NCBI RefSeq assembly: GCF_002019695.1
Contig: NZ_MTIV01000022.1
Coordinates: forward strand, 124,001-188,000
Direction: 5' to 3'
DNA from: Evansella clarkii
GTDB lineage: Bacteria > Bacillota > Bacilli > Bacillales > Salisediminibacteriaceae
Length of the DNA: 64,000 nt
The notes beneath the pieces were generated by a model. That model had not been told where the DNA came from and did no database searches. It saw only the letters and a program-made list of their open reading frames with translations. Shown one piece after another: positions 17,102 through 25,570 of this stretch. How positions within the stretch are numbered: position 1 is the stretch's first letter; the number at the start of each line of letters is the position of its first letter. Both the position numbers and the translations under genes were made by a program.

Positions 17102-17506
17102 ATGAGCGCCATGAAGAAAACCCAGCACATCGCTGATGCGATCATCCGGGAGCTTAAATCCCACGGCGTTATCATACAGCGTTATGACTCGCTGTCTTCG
17201 CGCAGCATTTACCTAAAACTAGATTACGGTGTATCCAAAAGCGTCCGGATTAGCGATCACAAAGGGAAAAAGCACCTAAACTATCGCTATAATATCCAAA
17301 CCGACATTCAGACGTACAGATATGATCGTCAAACGAAGCGGTTCTTCTATCCAGCAGACGATATCCAGGGTCTACTCCGTCAAATTTTAAAAGACCGAGA
17401 GGACAAGAAAATACGTTACGGTAACAACTACAATGTGTTTATGATGCAAAACATTGAAGCCAACGGCCATAAAAATGGCTTCTGGGCAGACTCGCATATC
17501 GTTTAA
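17102..17506 (+). CDS. hypothetical basic protein, 134 aa
   Basis: Begins two bases after the previous stop; ATG 17093 in frame is an alternative. Basic, with a strand-rich centre (SIYLKLDYGVSKSVRISDH) and Tyr-rich stretch. A terminator hairpin follows. Confidence 0.6.
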   Translation: MSAMKKTQHIADAIIRELKSHGVIIQRYDSLSSRSIYLKLDYGVSKSVRISDHKGKKHLNYRYNIQTDIQTYRYDRQTKRFFYPADDIQGLLRQILKDREDKKIRYGNNYNVFMMQNIEANGHKNGFWADSHIV

Positions 17507-17529
17507 GATACCAATACTTCTTACCAGTT

Positions 17530-17569
17530 AAAGACGAGCGACCCTTCGTGGTATCTCGTCTTTTCTCTA
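17530..17569 (+). terminator. intrinsic terminator
   Basis: AAAGACGAG pairs with CTCGTCTTT across a 16-nt loop, followed by TCTC; modest T tract. Confidence 0.6.
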
Positions 17570-17600
17570 TCCAGCAAAAGACGAATAGGAGCGAATGACC

Positions 17601-17837
17601 ATGTTGACACAGAAACCGAGTAAAGCGAAATCTACTGGAGCAACTACTCTAAAACACGCCGAGAAAATCATGGACAAAAAGACAAAGCGTAAATACAAAA
17701 AGATGTTCAAACAAACAACCCGTCGCAAACAGCGCCTTATTGAAAAACAGGAGACCAGACGCATCATCCACGAATATGACCAAGACCAATGGGAGGATGA
17801 CCACAATGAACGCACTAAATATTCTACCGGCCTTTGA
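17601..17837 (+). CDS. hypothetical very basic protein, 78 aa
   Basis: AGGAG is 9 nt before ATG 17601 (17595 is too close). About a third Lys/Arg (KKTKRKYKKMFKQTTRRKQR). Probably nucleic-acid binding. Overlaps the HD hydrolase gene by 32 nt. Confidence 0.6.
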   Translation: MLTQKPSKAKSTGATTLKHAEKIMDKKTKRKYKKMFKQTTRRKQRLIEKQETRRIIHEYDQDQWEDDHNERTKYSTGL

Positions 17838-18531
17838 TACGAGCAATCTGCAGAAATCCAGCCGTGTAATGCACTTAGAACAGGAGCTTACGACTTTGGG
17901 GTTCGACCAGGCGCTTAAAGCCTTTGACCTGGTATTAACGGAAATGAGCGCGGAAAAAGGGTTCAAACGTCATGACGGGTTTCACTATTATTATCATTTG
18001 GTGGATGTGGCTCAGATTCTATTAAACTTTGGCATCAAAGATCAGGACATCATCACCGCTGCCCTCTTGCATGACTTTATTGAAGATGTGGACTGGGGAA
18101 CATTTGAATACGTCAAAGATCAATTCAATATCCGTGTGGCCAACATCGTCCTCAAGCTCACCAAGAAAAAAGATGTGGACTATAAAACCGACCTGGGAGA
18201 AATGGATCGCTATCTGAGCGGTATTGCAGACATGTACGAATGCGCGTTAATAAAGACGGCTGATAGAATTCACAATTTCAGTTCGATGAGAAACTCATCC
18301 AGAGTCCACCGGGCCAAGCAGGTCAAAGAAACACGGGACTTCTACATTCCGTTTTTCAAAGCATGCAGAAATCAGTATGTGCGGTACAGTAACTTCTTCT
18401 TCTTTGCCAGAACCACGATTGAGCCGATCCTGCTTGAGATCGAGAAGGGTATCGCTTTAGAAATCGAAGTTGAACGACTGAAGTCCGAGCTGGCAGCATG
18501 CCAAGAAGGAGGTAAAAACCATGAGTCTTAA
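17806..18531 (+). CDS. RelA/SpoT-type HD hydrolase, stand-alone, 241 aa
   Basis: The HD signature is complete: H64 (HLVDVAQIL), H89-D90 with E93-D94 (ALLHDFIEDV), and D153 in KTADRIHN. Order and spacing match the hydrolase half of RelA/SpoT and the small alarmone hydrolases (SAH/MESH1), which remove pyrophosphate from (p)ppGpp with manganese. No synthetase domain (no RxKD or ExQ-type motif) follows. The C-terminal 60 residues form a helix ending in a coiled coil (LEIEVERLKSEL). GGGAGG precedes ATG 17806. A role in lowering host alarmone is inferred; another nucleotide substrate is possible. Confidence 0.8.
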   Translation: MNALNILPAFDTSNLQKSSRVMHLEQELTTLGFDQALKAFDLVLTEMSAEKGFKRHDGFHYYYHLVDVAQILLNFGIKDQDIITAALLHDFIEDVDWGTFEYVKDQFNIRVANIVLKLTKKKDVDYKTDLGEMDRYLSGIADMYECALIKTADRIHNFSSMRNSSRVHRAKQVKETRDFYIPFFKACRNQYVRYSNFFFFARTTIEPILLEIEKGIALEIEVERLKSELAACQEGGKNHES

Positions 18532-18808
18532 TCAGGCCGTTATTTTAAACAGCGGAGGGTTGACGCTGCAAAAAGTAACCAAAGCCCAGGTTAGGAAAGT
18601 GATCCGTGAAAAAGGTTCGTTTCGGGGCTTTATTTGCGGAAATCGGGTGAACCCGGCTCATATAAATGACGGGTGGCATCTCGGGATGCAATTCGAAGCG
18701 AAAAACGTCCGGGATTTTCAGGAAAGAGTAGACAATTTCGAAGTGGGGCTCCGCGTCCATACGCAAGGACTCGGCAGCTACGCCCACTTTTATCAAATCG
18801 TGGAGTGA
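18521..18808 (+). CDS. hypothetical protein, 95 aa
   Basis: Overlaps the hydrolase stop by 11 nt after AAGGAGG, so translationally coupled to it. Small alpha/beta protein (VTKAQVRKVIREKG...FRGFICGN). May work with the hydrolase, but nothing in the sequence shows how. Confidence 0.6.
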   Translation: MSLNQAVILNSGGLTLQKVTKAQVRKVIREKGSFRGFICGNRVNPAHINDGWHLGMQFEAKNVRDFQERVDNFEVGLRVHTQGLGSYAHFYQIVE

Positions 18809-18813
18809 ACAAA

Positions 18814-18850
18814 AACGGTGGTATTCAAGCGAATACCACCGTTATTTTTT
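18814..18850 (+). terminator. strong intrinsic terminator
   Basis: AACGGTGGTATTC (18814-18826), AAGC loop, GAATACCACCGTT (18831-18843), ATTTTTT. Perfect 13-bp stem closing the HD hydrolase unit. Confidence 0.9.
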
Positions 18851-18910
18851 GTGAAACGCCCCCTCCACCTATTCAAATTATAGTGAAATCAAAAAGGAGA
18901 GTGACAGAGC

Positions 18911-19195
18911 ATGACACAGGAACAACAAACAGGAAACAGATTAACGGAAGTTACGATAAATACGATTATCACGATGGTGGTGTTAATCAAACAACCACTA
19001 AGCGTCAAGATGGCGGACGACAAAGAGTATGACATCGTCTGGAACAAGCAGCATACCGAGCCGGAACTCATCGAACCGGGAAAAGACGTGACAACCGTCA
19101 GAGGAATCGTTCAGATCGTTCGCTGGCTGGAGGAGCAAACTGCCGTAACAGACTGGTATGCGCAGACAAAGCATTATACTCAGCCGAACGGCTAA
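18911..19195 (+). CDS. hypothetical protein, 94 aa
   Basis: AAAAGGAGAG is about 8 nt before the ATG. Begins a new unit after a terminator. Thr/Val-rich strand near the N-terminus, helical C-terminus with Trp. Unknown. Confidence 0.6.
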   Translation: MTQEQQTGNRLTEVTINTIITMVVLIKQPLSVKMADDKEYDIVWNKQHTEPELIEPGKDVTTVRGIVQIVRWLEEQTAVTDWYAQTKHYTQPNG

Positions 19196-19288
19196 CTCCC
19201 CTCCCCTGCTACTAAGAGCCTGACAGATACTCTCTCCTGACAGCCTTGTCCAAAAAACGATATAGATACAAAAAAAGGAGTGTTTGCT

Positions 19289-19720
19289 ATGAAAAATCAA
19301 AACAACATAACGGAATTTAACGGGGAGTACCACTTTTTGAGCAATTTTTACGAGTCACCAATCGTGTATAACGGTATTAAATACCGTAACGCCGAAGCGG
19401 CCTTCCAGGCGCAGAAACAACCGGAACGGGCGCATGAATTCTCCCCGCTCCCGCCAAACGAAGCCAAAAGGCTGGGTCGCAGGGTAAAACTACGCGCCGA
19501 CTGGGATCATGTGAAGATAGGTATCATGCGAGACATCGTGACCGCCAAGTTTGAACGAAACCCTTACCTCAAAGACAGACTTCTGGCTACTGGTGATGCG
19601 ACGCTCATCGAAGGGAACTGGTGGAACGACAGGTTCTGGGGTGTTTGTAACGGAGAAGGTCGCAACGAGCTCGGTAAGATCCTGATGGAACTACGAACAA
19701 AACTAAAGGGTCGGTCCTAA
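19289..19720 (+). CDS. NADAR family protein, 143 aa
   Basis: Shows the YbiA/NADAR pattern: FLSNFYESP.V..GIKYRNAEAAFQAQK near the N-terminus, LG..VKLR.DW...K, and WGV.NGEGRNELGKILMELR at the end. Length is typical. NADAR proteins act on ADP-ribose or nucleotide-derived substrates; some remove ADP-ribose from guanine in DNA and act as antitoxins to DarT-type toxins. No DarT-like toxin is visible here, so it could serve defence evasion or nucleotide salvage. ATG 19289 has AAAGGAG 9 nt before it. The next gene starts directly after its stop. Confidence 0.85.
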   Translation: MKNQNNITEFNGEYHFLSNFYESPIVYNGIKYRNAEAAFQAQKQPERAHEFSPLPPNEAKRLGRRVKLRADWDHVKIGIMRDIVTAKFERNPYLKDRLLATGDATLIEGNWWNDRFWGVCNGEGRNELGKILMELRTKLKGRS

Positions 19721-19951
19721 ATGGCTGAAACTATAAGCGTTGAAAATCAACTAGTAAACCGCTTAAATGACTTGAATGATGATTACAACACGGATGCTCT
19801 CGTCACTGACGAGAGCATTGACCGTGATACCAAACTAAAAGTGTTGCACCTATACGGCAAGCAGTTCAGTTACGGTCATAGTGCCGCATGGACAGAAGCC
19901 ATGGCGCTCACCCTGGATGTGCTGGACATTTCGATTAAAGAAATCAACTAA
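19721..19951 (+). CDS. hypothetical protein, 76 aa
   Basis: Starts on the base after the NADAR stop, so coupled to it. Acidic helical protein, no motif. Confidence 0.55.
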   Translation: MAETISVENQLVNRLNDLNDDYNTDALVTDESIDRDTKLKVLHLYGKQFSYGHSAAWTEAMALTLDVLDISIKEIN

Positions 19952-20007
19952 CGTCCAAAACTTACTGAATCATAAACACAAACAGTTCACTAAGAGAGGG
20001 ATTTGAA

Positions 20008-20439
20008 ATGGAATTAAAATTAACAATGTATGCCATTGGAAACGAAGATAATGATTCTTGGTTTAACGCTGAGGCAGGTGGATGGGTGGATGAGTCTGAC
20101 CTAGAAGGAGAGTGCTTATTTCCAACATTTTATGTCGCTCACAATTACATGGAGGAAAATGTGGATGATGAATCAGCAAAGATATATAAAGTTATGATTC
20201 TAACAAGTCAGAGTTACGAATATGAACCTGTTCATTTACCTAATGTAACATCGCAAGAAAAGCTTGACCGTATTGAAAAGGGGGCTTTTATTAAAAAACA
20301 AATTTTTATTCTTTTGGAGTTGCTTTTTTGTGTATCACTTATTGTTTTAATAGCTTTTGTATCTCCATATTTAGCAATGTTTATAATAGATTTGTTAGAT
20401 AGTTGGTTAAAGTGGCTGGAAGAGATTTTTAATAGATGA
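20008..20439 (+). CDS. C-terminally membrane-anchored protein, 143 aa
   Basis: Acidic soluble first 90 residues, then a hydrophobic hairpin or single long membrane segment (ILLELLFCVSLIVLIAFV and YLAMFIIDLL, about 97-130). AT-rich codons compared with neighbours. Its leader has AAACAGTTCACTAAGAGAGGG, like other small genes. Function unknown. Confidence 0.6.
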   Translation: MELKLTMYAIGNEDNDSWFNAEAGGWVDESDLEGECLFPTFYVAHNYMEENVDDESAKIYKVMILTSQSYEYEPVHLPNVTSQEKLDRIEKGAFIKKQIFILLELLFCVSLIVLIAFVSPYLAMFIIDLLDSWLKWLEEIFNR

Positions 20440-20484
20440 GCAATACGAAGAAGAAATCCCCTAACGATAAAGGAGTGAGGTCAC

Positions 20485-20802
20485 ATGCCAGCGATTAAAG
20501 CAATCGATGCGAAAGAAGAAGTATCTGAAAAACTCAATAATCTCGTCCAGTCAAGGGAGAAAGTACTTGGTGTCCGCACACTGGAAATTGTGAAGGACCG
20601 TCACGGCAACACGCATATTCTGGCAGAACGAATCCGGGATAAATCCCTAATCGTATGGACCTCTTATTTTACTGGAGAGGAAAAAACCTCTTATGAGGGG
20701 TATCATCACGGCGAATACGACCTTTCTCTGACAGATGCTATCGACCTGCTCAGAGAGCGATCCGGTAAAAGTGTCGAGTATATAGAAAAAATCAGTTCTT
20801 AA
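20485..20802 (+). CDS. hypothetical protein, 105 aa
   Basis: AAAGGAGTGAGG precedes the ATG. Alpha/beta, no recognised motif. Confidence 0.6.
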   Translation: MPAIKAIDAKEEVSEKLNNLVQSREKVLGVRTLEIVKDRHGNTHILAERIRDKSLIVWTSYFTGEEKTSYEGYHHGEYDLSLTDAIDLLRERSGKSVEYIEKISS

Positions 20803-20876
20803 TAGCTTTAGGTAACACCAGTCGCTACGCCCCATCAGTCAAACGAAAATACAACAACTAAAGGAGAATGGGTATT

Positions 20877-21233
20877 ATGGGGACTATTTCCAATATTCCT
20901 GAAAATAACAGCAACATACAAGGTTCATACGACATGGCGCAAGTAGAATTCAAAGGTGGTAAAGTTCATATCTCGGATATGAAGGACCGGTCAGTCACGA
21001 CGAAAGATTTAAAAGAAATGACAATGACAACGTATGCCAGAATGAAAATTCCTCCGAAGATGACCGATACGGCACTGCTTAGAACCGCTGAACGCTACCT
21101 GTCTCAATGTTCCGATTCAGGTTACCCATATGTGACGTATAACGATGCGCTGGTTCACACGATCGTACCGGAATTGATTCATAGACTAAAAGAAATGTCC
21201 AAGCAGTATCAGGCCAATGTGAAAAAACAATAA
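20877..21233 (+). CDS. hypothetical protein, 118 aa
   Basis: AAGGAG is 10 nt before ATG 20877; the ATG at 20868 is too close. Helical second half (DTALLRTAERYLSQC). Followed by a perfect terminator. Confidence 0.6.
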   Translation: MGTISNIPENNSNIQGSYDMAQVEFKGGKVHISDMKDRSVTTKDLKEMTMTTYARMKIPPKMTDTALLRTAERYLSQCSDSGYPYVTYNDALVHTIVPELIHRLKEMSKQYQANVKKQ

Positions 21234-21237
21234 GCCA

Positions 21238-21268
21238 AACAAGCCGATAATCTATCGGCTTGTTTTAT
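21238..21268 (+). terminator. intrinsic terminator
   Basis: AACAAGCCGATA (21238-21249) with TATCGGCTTGTT (21253-21264), then TTATTG. 12-bp perfect stem. Confidence 0.8.
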
Positions 21269-21296
21269 TGCTTAGCGAAATGGAGCGTGAACTCTT

Positions 21297-21578
21297 ATGC
21301 CAGAACTGAGACAAAGGCGCACCTTTAATGCAAAAGGGTACCTTGGGGCCGAACAAATTGTCCGCGATATACAGGAAAAAGGTGTCTCCGCCAAAATCAG
21401 TGAGACGTGGTGGGATTACGGCGCTGGTATCAGGACCGAAACCATTCTTGTATATAGTAAAAAATTAAAAATGTGGTATCAAGCGCTCAACCCGATCGAT
21501 TTTGAAGAACTAAATCAAGGAAAAATACCATCGGCCTATGACCGCATCATGAGCCAGGCAGTCCGGGCTTCCGCATAA
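21297..21578 (+). CDS. hypothetical protein, 93 aa
   Basis: Only a weak ribosome site (ATGGAGCG) precedes the ATG. Small alpha/beta protein with Trp-rich centre (ETWWDYGAGIRTETILVYSKK). Unknown. Confidence 0.6.
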   Translation: MPELRQRRTFNAKGYLGAEQIVRDIQEKGVSAKISETWWDYGAGIRTETILVYSKKLKMWYQALNPIDFEELNQGKIPSAYDRIMSQAVRASA

Positions 21579-21605
21579 AACTCATAATACCAAGGAGGAA
21601 TTCTC

Positions 21606-21791
21606 ATGCCGCACTTTGATTTCAGCAACCTGAAAGAACCGGATCAATTTCAAAAAGAAGGTTACCGACTGCAAGCCATGTCCACGAACGGCAACAACCA
21701 TGTAACGTCGTACATCGCCAAAAAAGACAACCGTCGGGTGTATGGCTATTACAACTACCAGGACGCCGCCTATATCGAAGAACCGGTGTGA
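21606..21791 (+). CDS. hypothetical protein, 61 aa
   Basis: AAGGAGG precedes the ATG by about 9 nt. Ends in a Tyr-rich strand region (RVYGYYNYQDAAYIEEPV). Unknown. Confidence 0.55.
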   Translation: MPHFDFSNLKEPDQFQKEGYRLQAMSTNGNNHVTSYIAKKDNRRVYGYYNYQDAAYIEEPV

Positions 21792-21822
21792 CATCTAAAA
21801 TTCAATAGAAGGAGCAATGACC

Positions 21823-22365
21823 ATGCCAAGATATACGAAGCCAGTCACAGCCAAGGATCTGACTGACACGATCGACCAACTTATCCATAAAAATCAGGAT
21901 CTCGCAGATGACATTGAAAACCTACTTATTTGTGCAGAAGAATGTACCGGCACAAGCCTCTTGGAGAAAGACCTATCCAAGTTTTATTTTGAGAATGTTC
22001 TCTTAAAAAACACCACACCTCCCTCCCATCCGGTCTATCACCTTCTGGGTGTGACACAGATCGGACAGGTGAGGTGTCTTGGCATCTTAATCGGAACGGA
22101 TTACGGGACGCCATTTTACGCCGTCCTTTATCTCGATGACAAAGGGCGCCCGCGAGGATACATCCCAAAAGCCGGGAACGCTATCAATCCGTTAACAAAA
22201 CAACCATTTGGTGACGGAGATATTGACGACGATCAAATCGCCAGACGGCTCGGGTATGCCAGCTATCGGGACATGGACTATAACCAACCGTCCGTACAGG
22301 CGCATTTTTATAAAACAGATTTACTCGAAAAAGACATCTCGGGGCGCATCCAGCTCCGAGCGTAA
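21823..22365 (+). CDS. hypothetical protein, 180 aa
   Basis: ATG 21823 has GAAGGAG about 8 nt upstream. N-terminal helix, beta-rich middle. No motif recognised. Confidence 0.6.
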   Translation: MPRYTKPVTAKDLTDTIDQLIHKNQDLADDIENLLICAEECTGTSLLEKDLSKFYFENVLLKNTTPPSHPVYHLLGVTQIGQVRCLGILIGTDYGTPFYAVLYLDDKGRPRGYIPKAGNAINPLTKQPFGDGDIDDDQIARRLGYASYRDMDYNQPSVQAHFYKTDLLEKDISGRIQLRA

Positions 22366-22396
22366 AGCCAAACATACATGAAAGGAGAACGCAATC

Positions 22397-22729
22397 GTGA
22401 CCGAAAAACAATTACTTGAGGAAAAAGAAAAATTACTTGTACGCATCGGCACCATCGATGAAAAACTCAAAAGAATAGAAAATATGAAAAAACCGTATGT
22501 AGCCTGTATCTCATCATATAGTGGCGGAGGAAGATCAGCATTTGCCACAGAAGCACAAGCACGGAAGAAGCTCGATGAGTATTCCGGAAAGCAATATTTC
22601 CGAAATGGATTGAGCTGGGGAACCTACTTGTTTAAGCATAACGAGGACGGAACGAAAACACTGATCGAAGTGCGCCCAATGAACAGACCCAATTTTTATC
22701 CAAGCGAGTTTAAAAAAGCAGATGAATAA
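22397..22729 (+). CDS. hypothetical coiled-coil protein, 110 aa
   Basis: GTG start after AAAGGAGAAC. Residues 1-35 form a coiled coil (LLEEKEKLLVRIGTIDEKLK); the rest is a small globular part with Gly/Ser-rich SYSGGGRSAF. Directly upstream of the RarA-like gene. Confidence 0.6.
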   Translation: MTEKQLLEEKEKLLVRIGTIDEKLKRIENMKKPYVACISSYSGGGRSAFATEAQARKKLDEYSGKQYFRNGLSWGTYLFKHNEDGTKTLIEVRPMNRPNFYPSEFKKADE

Positions 22730-22744
22730 AAAGGAGCATGCCTT

Positions 22745-24028
22745 GTGACAAAAACCAAACAACCCCTCGCTACCCGCATGCGACCGGCAACACTCACGGA
22801 GGTTGTCGGTCAGGATCATCTGATCGGTGACGGTCAGATATTGACCCGGATGGTCAACACCGGACAAATCACGTCGATCCTGCTCTACGGACCGCCTGGC
22901 ACCGGCAAAACGAGTATCGCCCATGCCTTATCGTGCGACCTCGGTGTCCCCTTCGGGTATTTCAACGCCGGAGTTCACCCGAAAAAAGACCTGCAGGACA
23001 TCGCGAAAAAAGGAACACCTGGTGAACCTGTTATTGCTTTAATTGACGAAGTCCACCGGCTGGACAAACCAAAACAGGATTTTCTATTAATGCAGATTGA
23101 AGATGGTTCGCTAATTATGGTAGGAGCCACAACAGAGAACCCGTATATCAGCATTAACCCCGCCCTCCGCTCTCGAAGCCATATCTTTGAACTAAAACCT
23201 GTCACGCCGGAGAACATCGCTGTACGGCTTCGTGCGGCCCTCTCAGATACGGATCGAGGTCTTGGGGATGTGGACGTAAACATCGCTGATGACCTGCTCG
23301 TTTATATCGGCGAACAGACAAACGGAGATATTCGTGCCGCACTAAACACACTGGATTTAGCCGTAACGTCAACGACTCCAGCTGAGAGCGGTATTCGAAT
23401 GGTCAGCCGGGACGTGATTAATACGTGCTTGCAGCAGCGACAAATCGGCGGGGATAAAGACGGAGATTCGCATTATAATTTATTGTCGGCATTCCAGAAG
23501 TCTATACGAGGGTCGGATGCAGACGCCGCCCTGCACTACCTGGCACGGCTGATTCAGGCGGGTGATCTCGTCAGCATTATGAGACGGCTTTTGGTCATCG
23601 CCTATGAAGATATCAGTCTTGCAAACCCGGAACTCGGTCAAGAAACGCTCGCCGCTGTCACAGTGGCGGAACGGGTCGGCTTCCCGGAAGCGCGCATCCC
23701 GCTCGCGCAGATCACTGTAAGGCTCGCACTCAGTCCGAAATCCAATGTGGCCTACAAAGCGCTGGATCTTGCCACCGAAGCCTTGAAAACCGGTCGGGAC
23801 TTAACCGTACCATCTCACTTACAGGACGCTCACTACAAGGGTGCTGCTAAGCTCGGACGCGGTGTCGGATATAAATATCCGCACGATTATCCGTACGGGA
23901 TTACTGACCAGCAATACTTGCCTGATGATTTCCAGCATGACCGCTATCTGCAGTTTCGTGACAGTCAGGACACAGAAGCCGCACAAAACACATACCGCGC
24001 CATAAACAGAACCATCAAGTCTGATTGA
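22745..24028 (+). CDS. rarA: RarA/MgsA-like AAA+ ATPase, 427 aa
   Basis: Walker A GPPGTGKTS (residues 49-57), Walker B ALIDEVHR (about 97-104), sensor 1 GATTENPY, followed by the RarA/WHIP tetramerisation region (LARLIQAGDL...RRLLVIAYEDI and AYEDISLANP). Length fits RarA (about 420-440 aa). RarA belongs to the clamp-loader family and acts at stalled replication forks with the clamp and SSB. GTG start after AAAGGAG. A plasmid copy beside its own polymerase system may serve this replicon's forks; that is inference. Confidence 0.88.
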   Translation: MTKTKQPLATRMRPATLTEVVGQDHLIGDGQILTRMVNTGQITSILLYGPPGTGKTSIAHALSCDLGVPFGYFNAGVHPKKDLQDIAKKGTPGEPVIALIDEVHRLDKPKQDFLLMQIEDGSLIMVGATTENPYISINPALRSRSHIFELKPVTPENIAVRLRAALSDTDRGLGDVDVNIADDLLVYIGEQTNGDIRAALNTLDLAVTSTTPAESGIRMVSRDVINTCLQQRQIGGDKDGDSHYNLLSAFQKSIRGSDADAALHYLARLIQAGDLVSIMRRLLVIAYEDISLANPELGQETLAAVTVAERVGFPEARIPLAQITVRLALSPKSNVAYKALDLATEALKTGRDLTVPSHLQDAHYKGAAKLGRGVGYKYPHDYPYGITDQQYLPDDFQHDRYLQFRDSQDTEAAQNTYRAINRTIKSD

Positions 24029-24063
24029 TCTATATTTTATTAGAAAAAGGAGTGGGTATCATC

Positions 24064-24651
24064 ATGGGTTACTCTATTTGTATTCCATTTGAAAATGAAG
24101 AAGAAAAAGCCCGCATGCAACAATTTCTTAAACAACATTACCGGCCGCTGAAAGACCTCATCCCGGATGTACCGGACGGCTACATGAACAACGAGCCGCC
24201 AAGCGACGACCTGAGTTACGCCGGAAATATCACAGAACCTGTTCTCGGATTCGATTATGGTTCCGGGGAGCTGGACGTCCAGAGGGATTATTATTATGAG
24301 ATATGCTATTGGATGGCTGTCCACGGCGGCAAACGGGAAAATAACCGCCCTGTCTTTATTTACGATGGTTTTGACAGATGGACGGTCTATATCGACGAGC
24401 CAGCCTCGGATACATCCGCCGGATACGTCGAAGTTAACACATTCGGCTACCGCAGAATTTCCAGCCTCAGATTAATGGAGCGCAATAAAATGGTAGCGCA
24501 TTCTGTATTCAACCAGACCATGAAAGACCTGGAATTGGCCGATAGAGTCATACGTGATGAACTGGAACGACTGAGCGGCTTATGGTTAAGCCAGAAGAAT
24601 CAGTTATCCCGAACGAATCATAAAATAGAAAAGAGTAAGCGAAAACGATGA
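24064..24651 (+). CDS. hypothetical protein, 195 aa
   Basis: ATG 24064 has AAAAAGGAG about 11 nt upstream. Starts like several phage proteins of unknown function (MGYSICIPFENEEEKARM). Soluble, acidic, basic tail (KIEKSKRKR). The stop overlaps the next start by 4 nt. Confidence 0.6.
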   Translation: MGYSICIPFENEEEKARMQQFLKQHYRPLKDLIPDVPDGYMNNEPPSDDLSYAGNITEPVLGFDYGSGELDVQRDYYYEICYWMAVHGGKRENNRPVFIYDGFDRWTVYIDEPASDTSAGYVEVNTFGYRRISSLRLMERNKMVAHSVFNQTMKDLELADRVIRDELERLSGLWLSQKNQLSRTNHKIEKSKRKR

Positions 24652-25028
24652 TATTAATAGGAATTATCTTATTTATGATCGGAGCGCTTCTACAGGTGTG
24701 TATTATCGTTAAAAAAGACAGCCTGTTATTTACTACAGGCATATCCGACCCGATATTCGGGTCCTTGTGCCTCTTGTTCGGTGGCACATATACCATCGCT
24801 CACACCCTGTACGGACCGCTCTTTAAGCTATCGGAGTTATCCACTAATACTGGGCTTTTTATGTACGCCACCCTCTCTGGAGTCACTGCAAGTGGTGTCT
24901 GCTTGATTGTAGGTGCTGCCACGTACCAGTTAAGAAAAAGAAAAGAGCAGAAAAAAAGCATTCTAAAGATCAAAGAAAAACCCTGTGTTCACTCAGAAAT
25001 CTCTGAGAAAGGAACACCAATAAAGTAA
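24648..25028 (+). CDS. membrane protein with three helices, 126 aa
   Basis: Hydrophobic segments at about residues 1-21, 37-55 and 70-92, then a basic cytoplasmic tail (RKRKEQKKSILKIKEK). ATGA overlap with the preceding gene. Unknown function; last gene before the long structured non-coding stretch. Confidence 0.65.
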   Translation: MILIGIILFMIGALLQVCIIVKKDSLLFTTGISDPIFGSLCLLFGGTYTIAHTLYGPLFKLSELSTNTGLFMYATLSGVTASGVCLIVGAATYQLRKRKEQKKSILKIKEKPCVHSEISEKGTPIK

Positions 25029-25039
25029 ATGAGAGAGAA

Positions 25040-25410
25040 TATCGGGAAGATTCGCAGACTTTGACTTTGGAAGTGAGCCACGGTTTTCGTCGCAACCGTG
25101 AGCAACTGGGGCGAATCACAAACAGACTGGTTATCTGTGAAAAGACTTCTACGTATCATGTTACGACCAACACCTAATGGTCACTCACATCGCCGAGGGT
25201 GATACGGGCGAAATAGGAGTCAAAAACAATGATCCGGGTGCTGTGCGACCCATCCTCTATCACTGGCAGTTTGCTTGCTGAAATGATGGTGAGGCAATAT
25301 GTGAATGAGGTTCGATCCCTACCAGCCCGGATAATTCTAAAAACAACCCATGTGCCAAGTTGTACAAGGGGTCAGCGGGACGTGGTAATGCCATGACCTG
25401 CTTTTTTTTA
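25040..25410 (+). ncRNA. candidate structured RNA with tRNA-like 3' domain
   Basis: Stems in order: GATTCGC (25049-25055) with GCGAATC (25111-25117), enclosing CACGGTT/AACCGTG (25079-25100); ACAGA/TCTGT (about 25120-25138); GACC/GGTC (about 25165-25181). A perfect 7-bp stem ATCCGGG (25232-25238) with CCCGGAT (25326-25332) encloses a long arm CCTC.ATCA/TGAT...GAGG (about 25253-25294) and a T-loop-like GAGGTTCGATCCC (about 25308-25319). It ends with a hairpin GGTCA...TGACC (25370-25398) and CTGCTTTTTTT, a likely terminator. No coding frame fits. At 102 nt the acceptor-like domain is too long, and its T stem too weak, for an ordinary tRNA. Confidence 0.6.
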
Positions 25411-25462
25411 TCGCTTTGGAAAAAAAATAAAAAAAAAAATAAAGACCGAAAGGAAGGGTCGC

Positions 25463-25570
25463 ATGCGAAGATGTGACGAATGTGGAAAAGAAGAAACCCG
25501 ATTACTAACTTCCGGACCACTACTGCTTTGTGAAGATTGTTATTATGGGCCTGATGAAGACTCGGATTAA
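25463..25570 (+). CDS. tiny zinc-ribbon protein, 35 aa
   Basis: GAAAGGAAGG precedes the ATG by 7-8 nt. CDEC (residues 4-7) and CEDC (about 23-26) make a minimal two-knuckle zinc site, then an acidic tail (GPDEDSD). One of several mini zinc ribbons in this replicon. Confidence 0.6.
   Translation: MRRCDECGKEETRLLTSGPLLLCEDCYYGPDEDSD

Noticed and set aside
25040-25410. tmRNA
   Set aside because: There is no recognisable tag reading frame, no conserved GG(G)GC acceptor start with CCA end, and the T stem is too weak.
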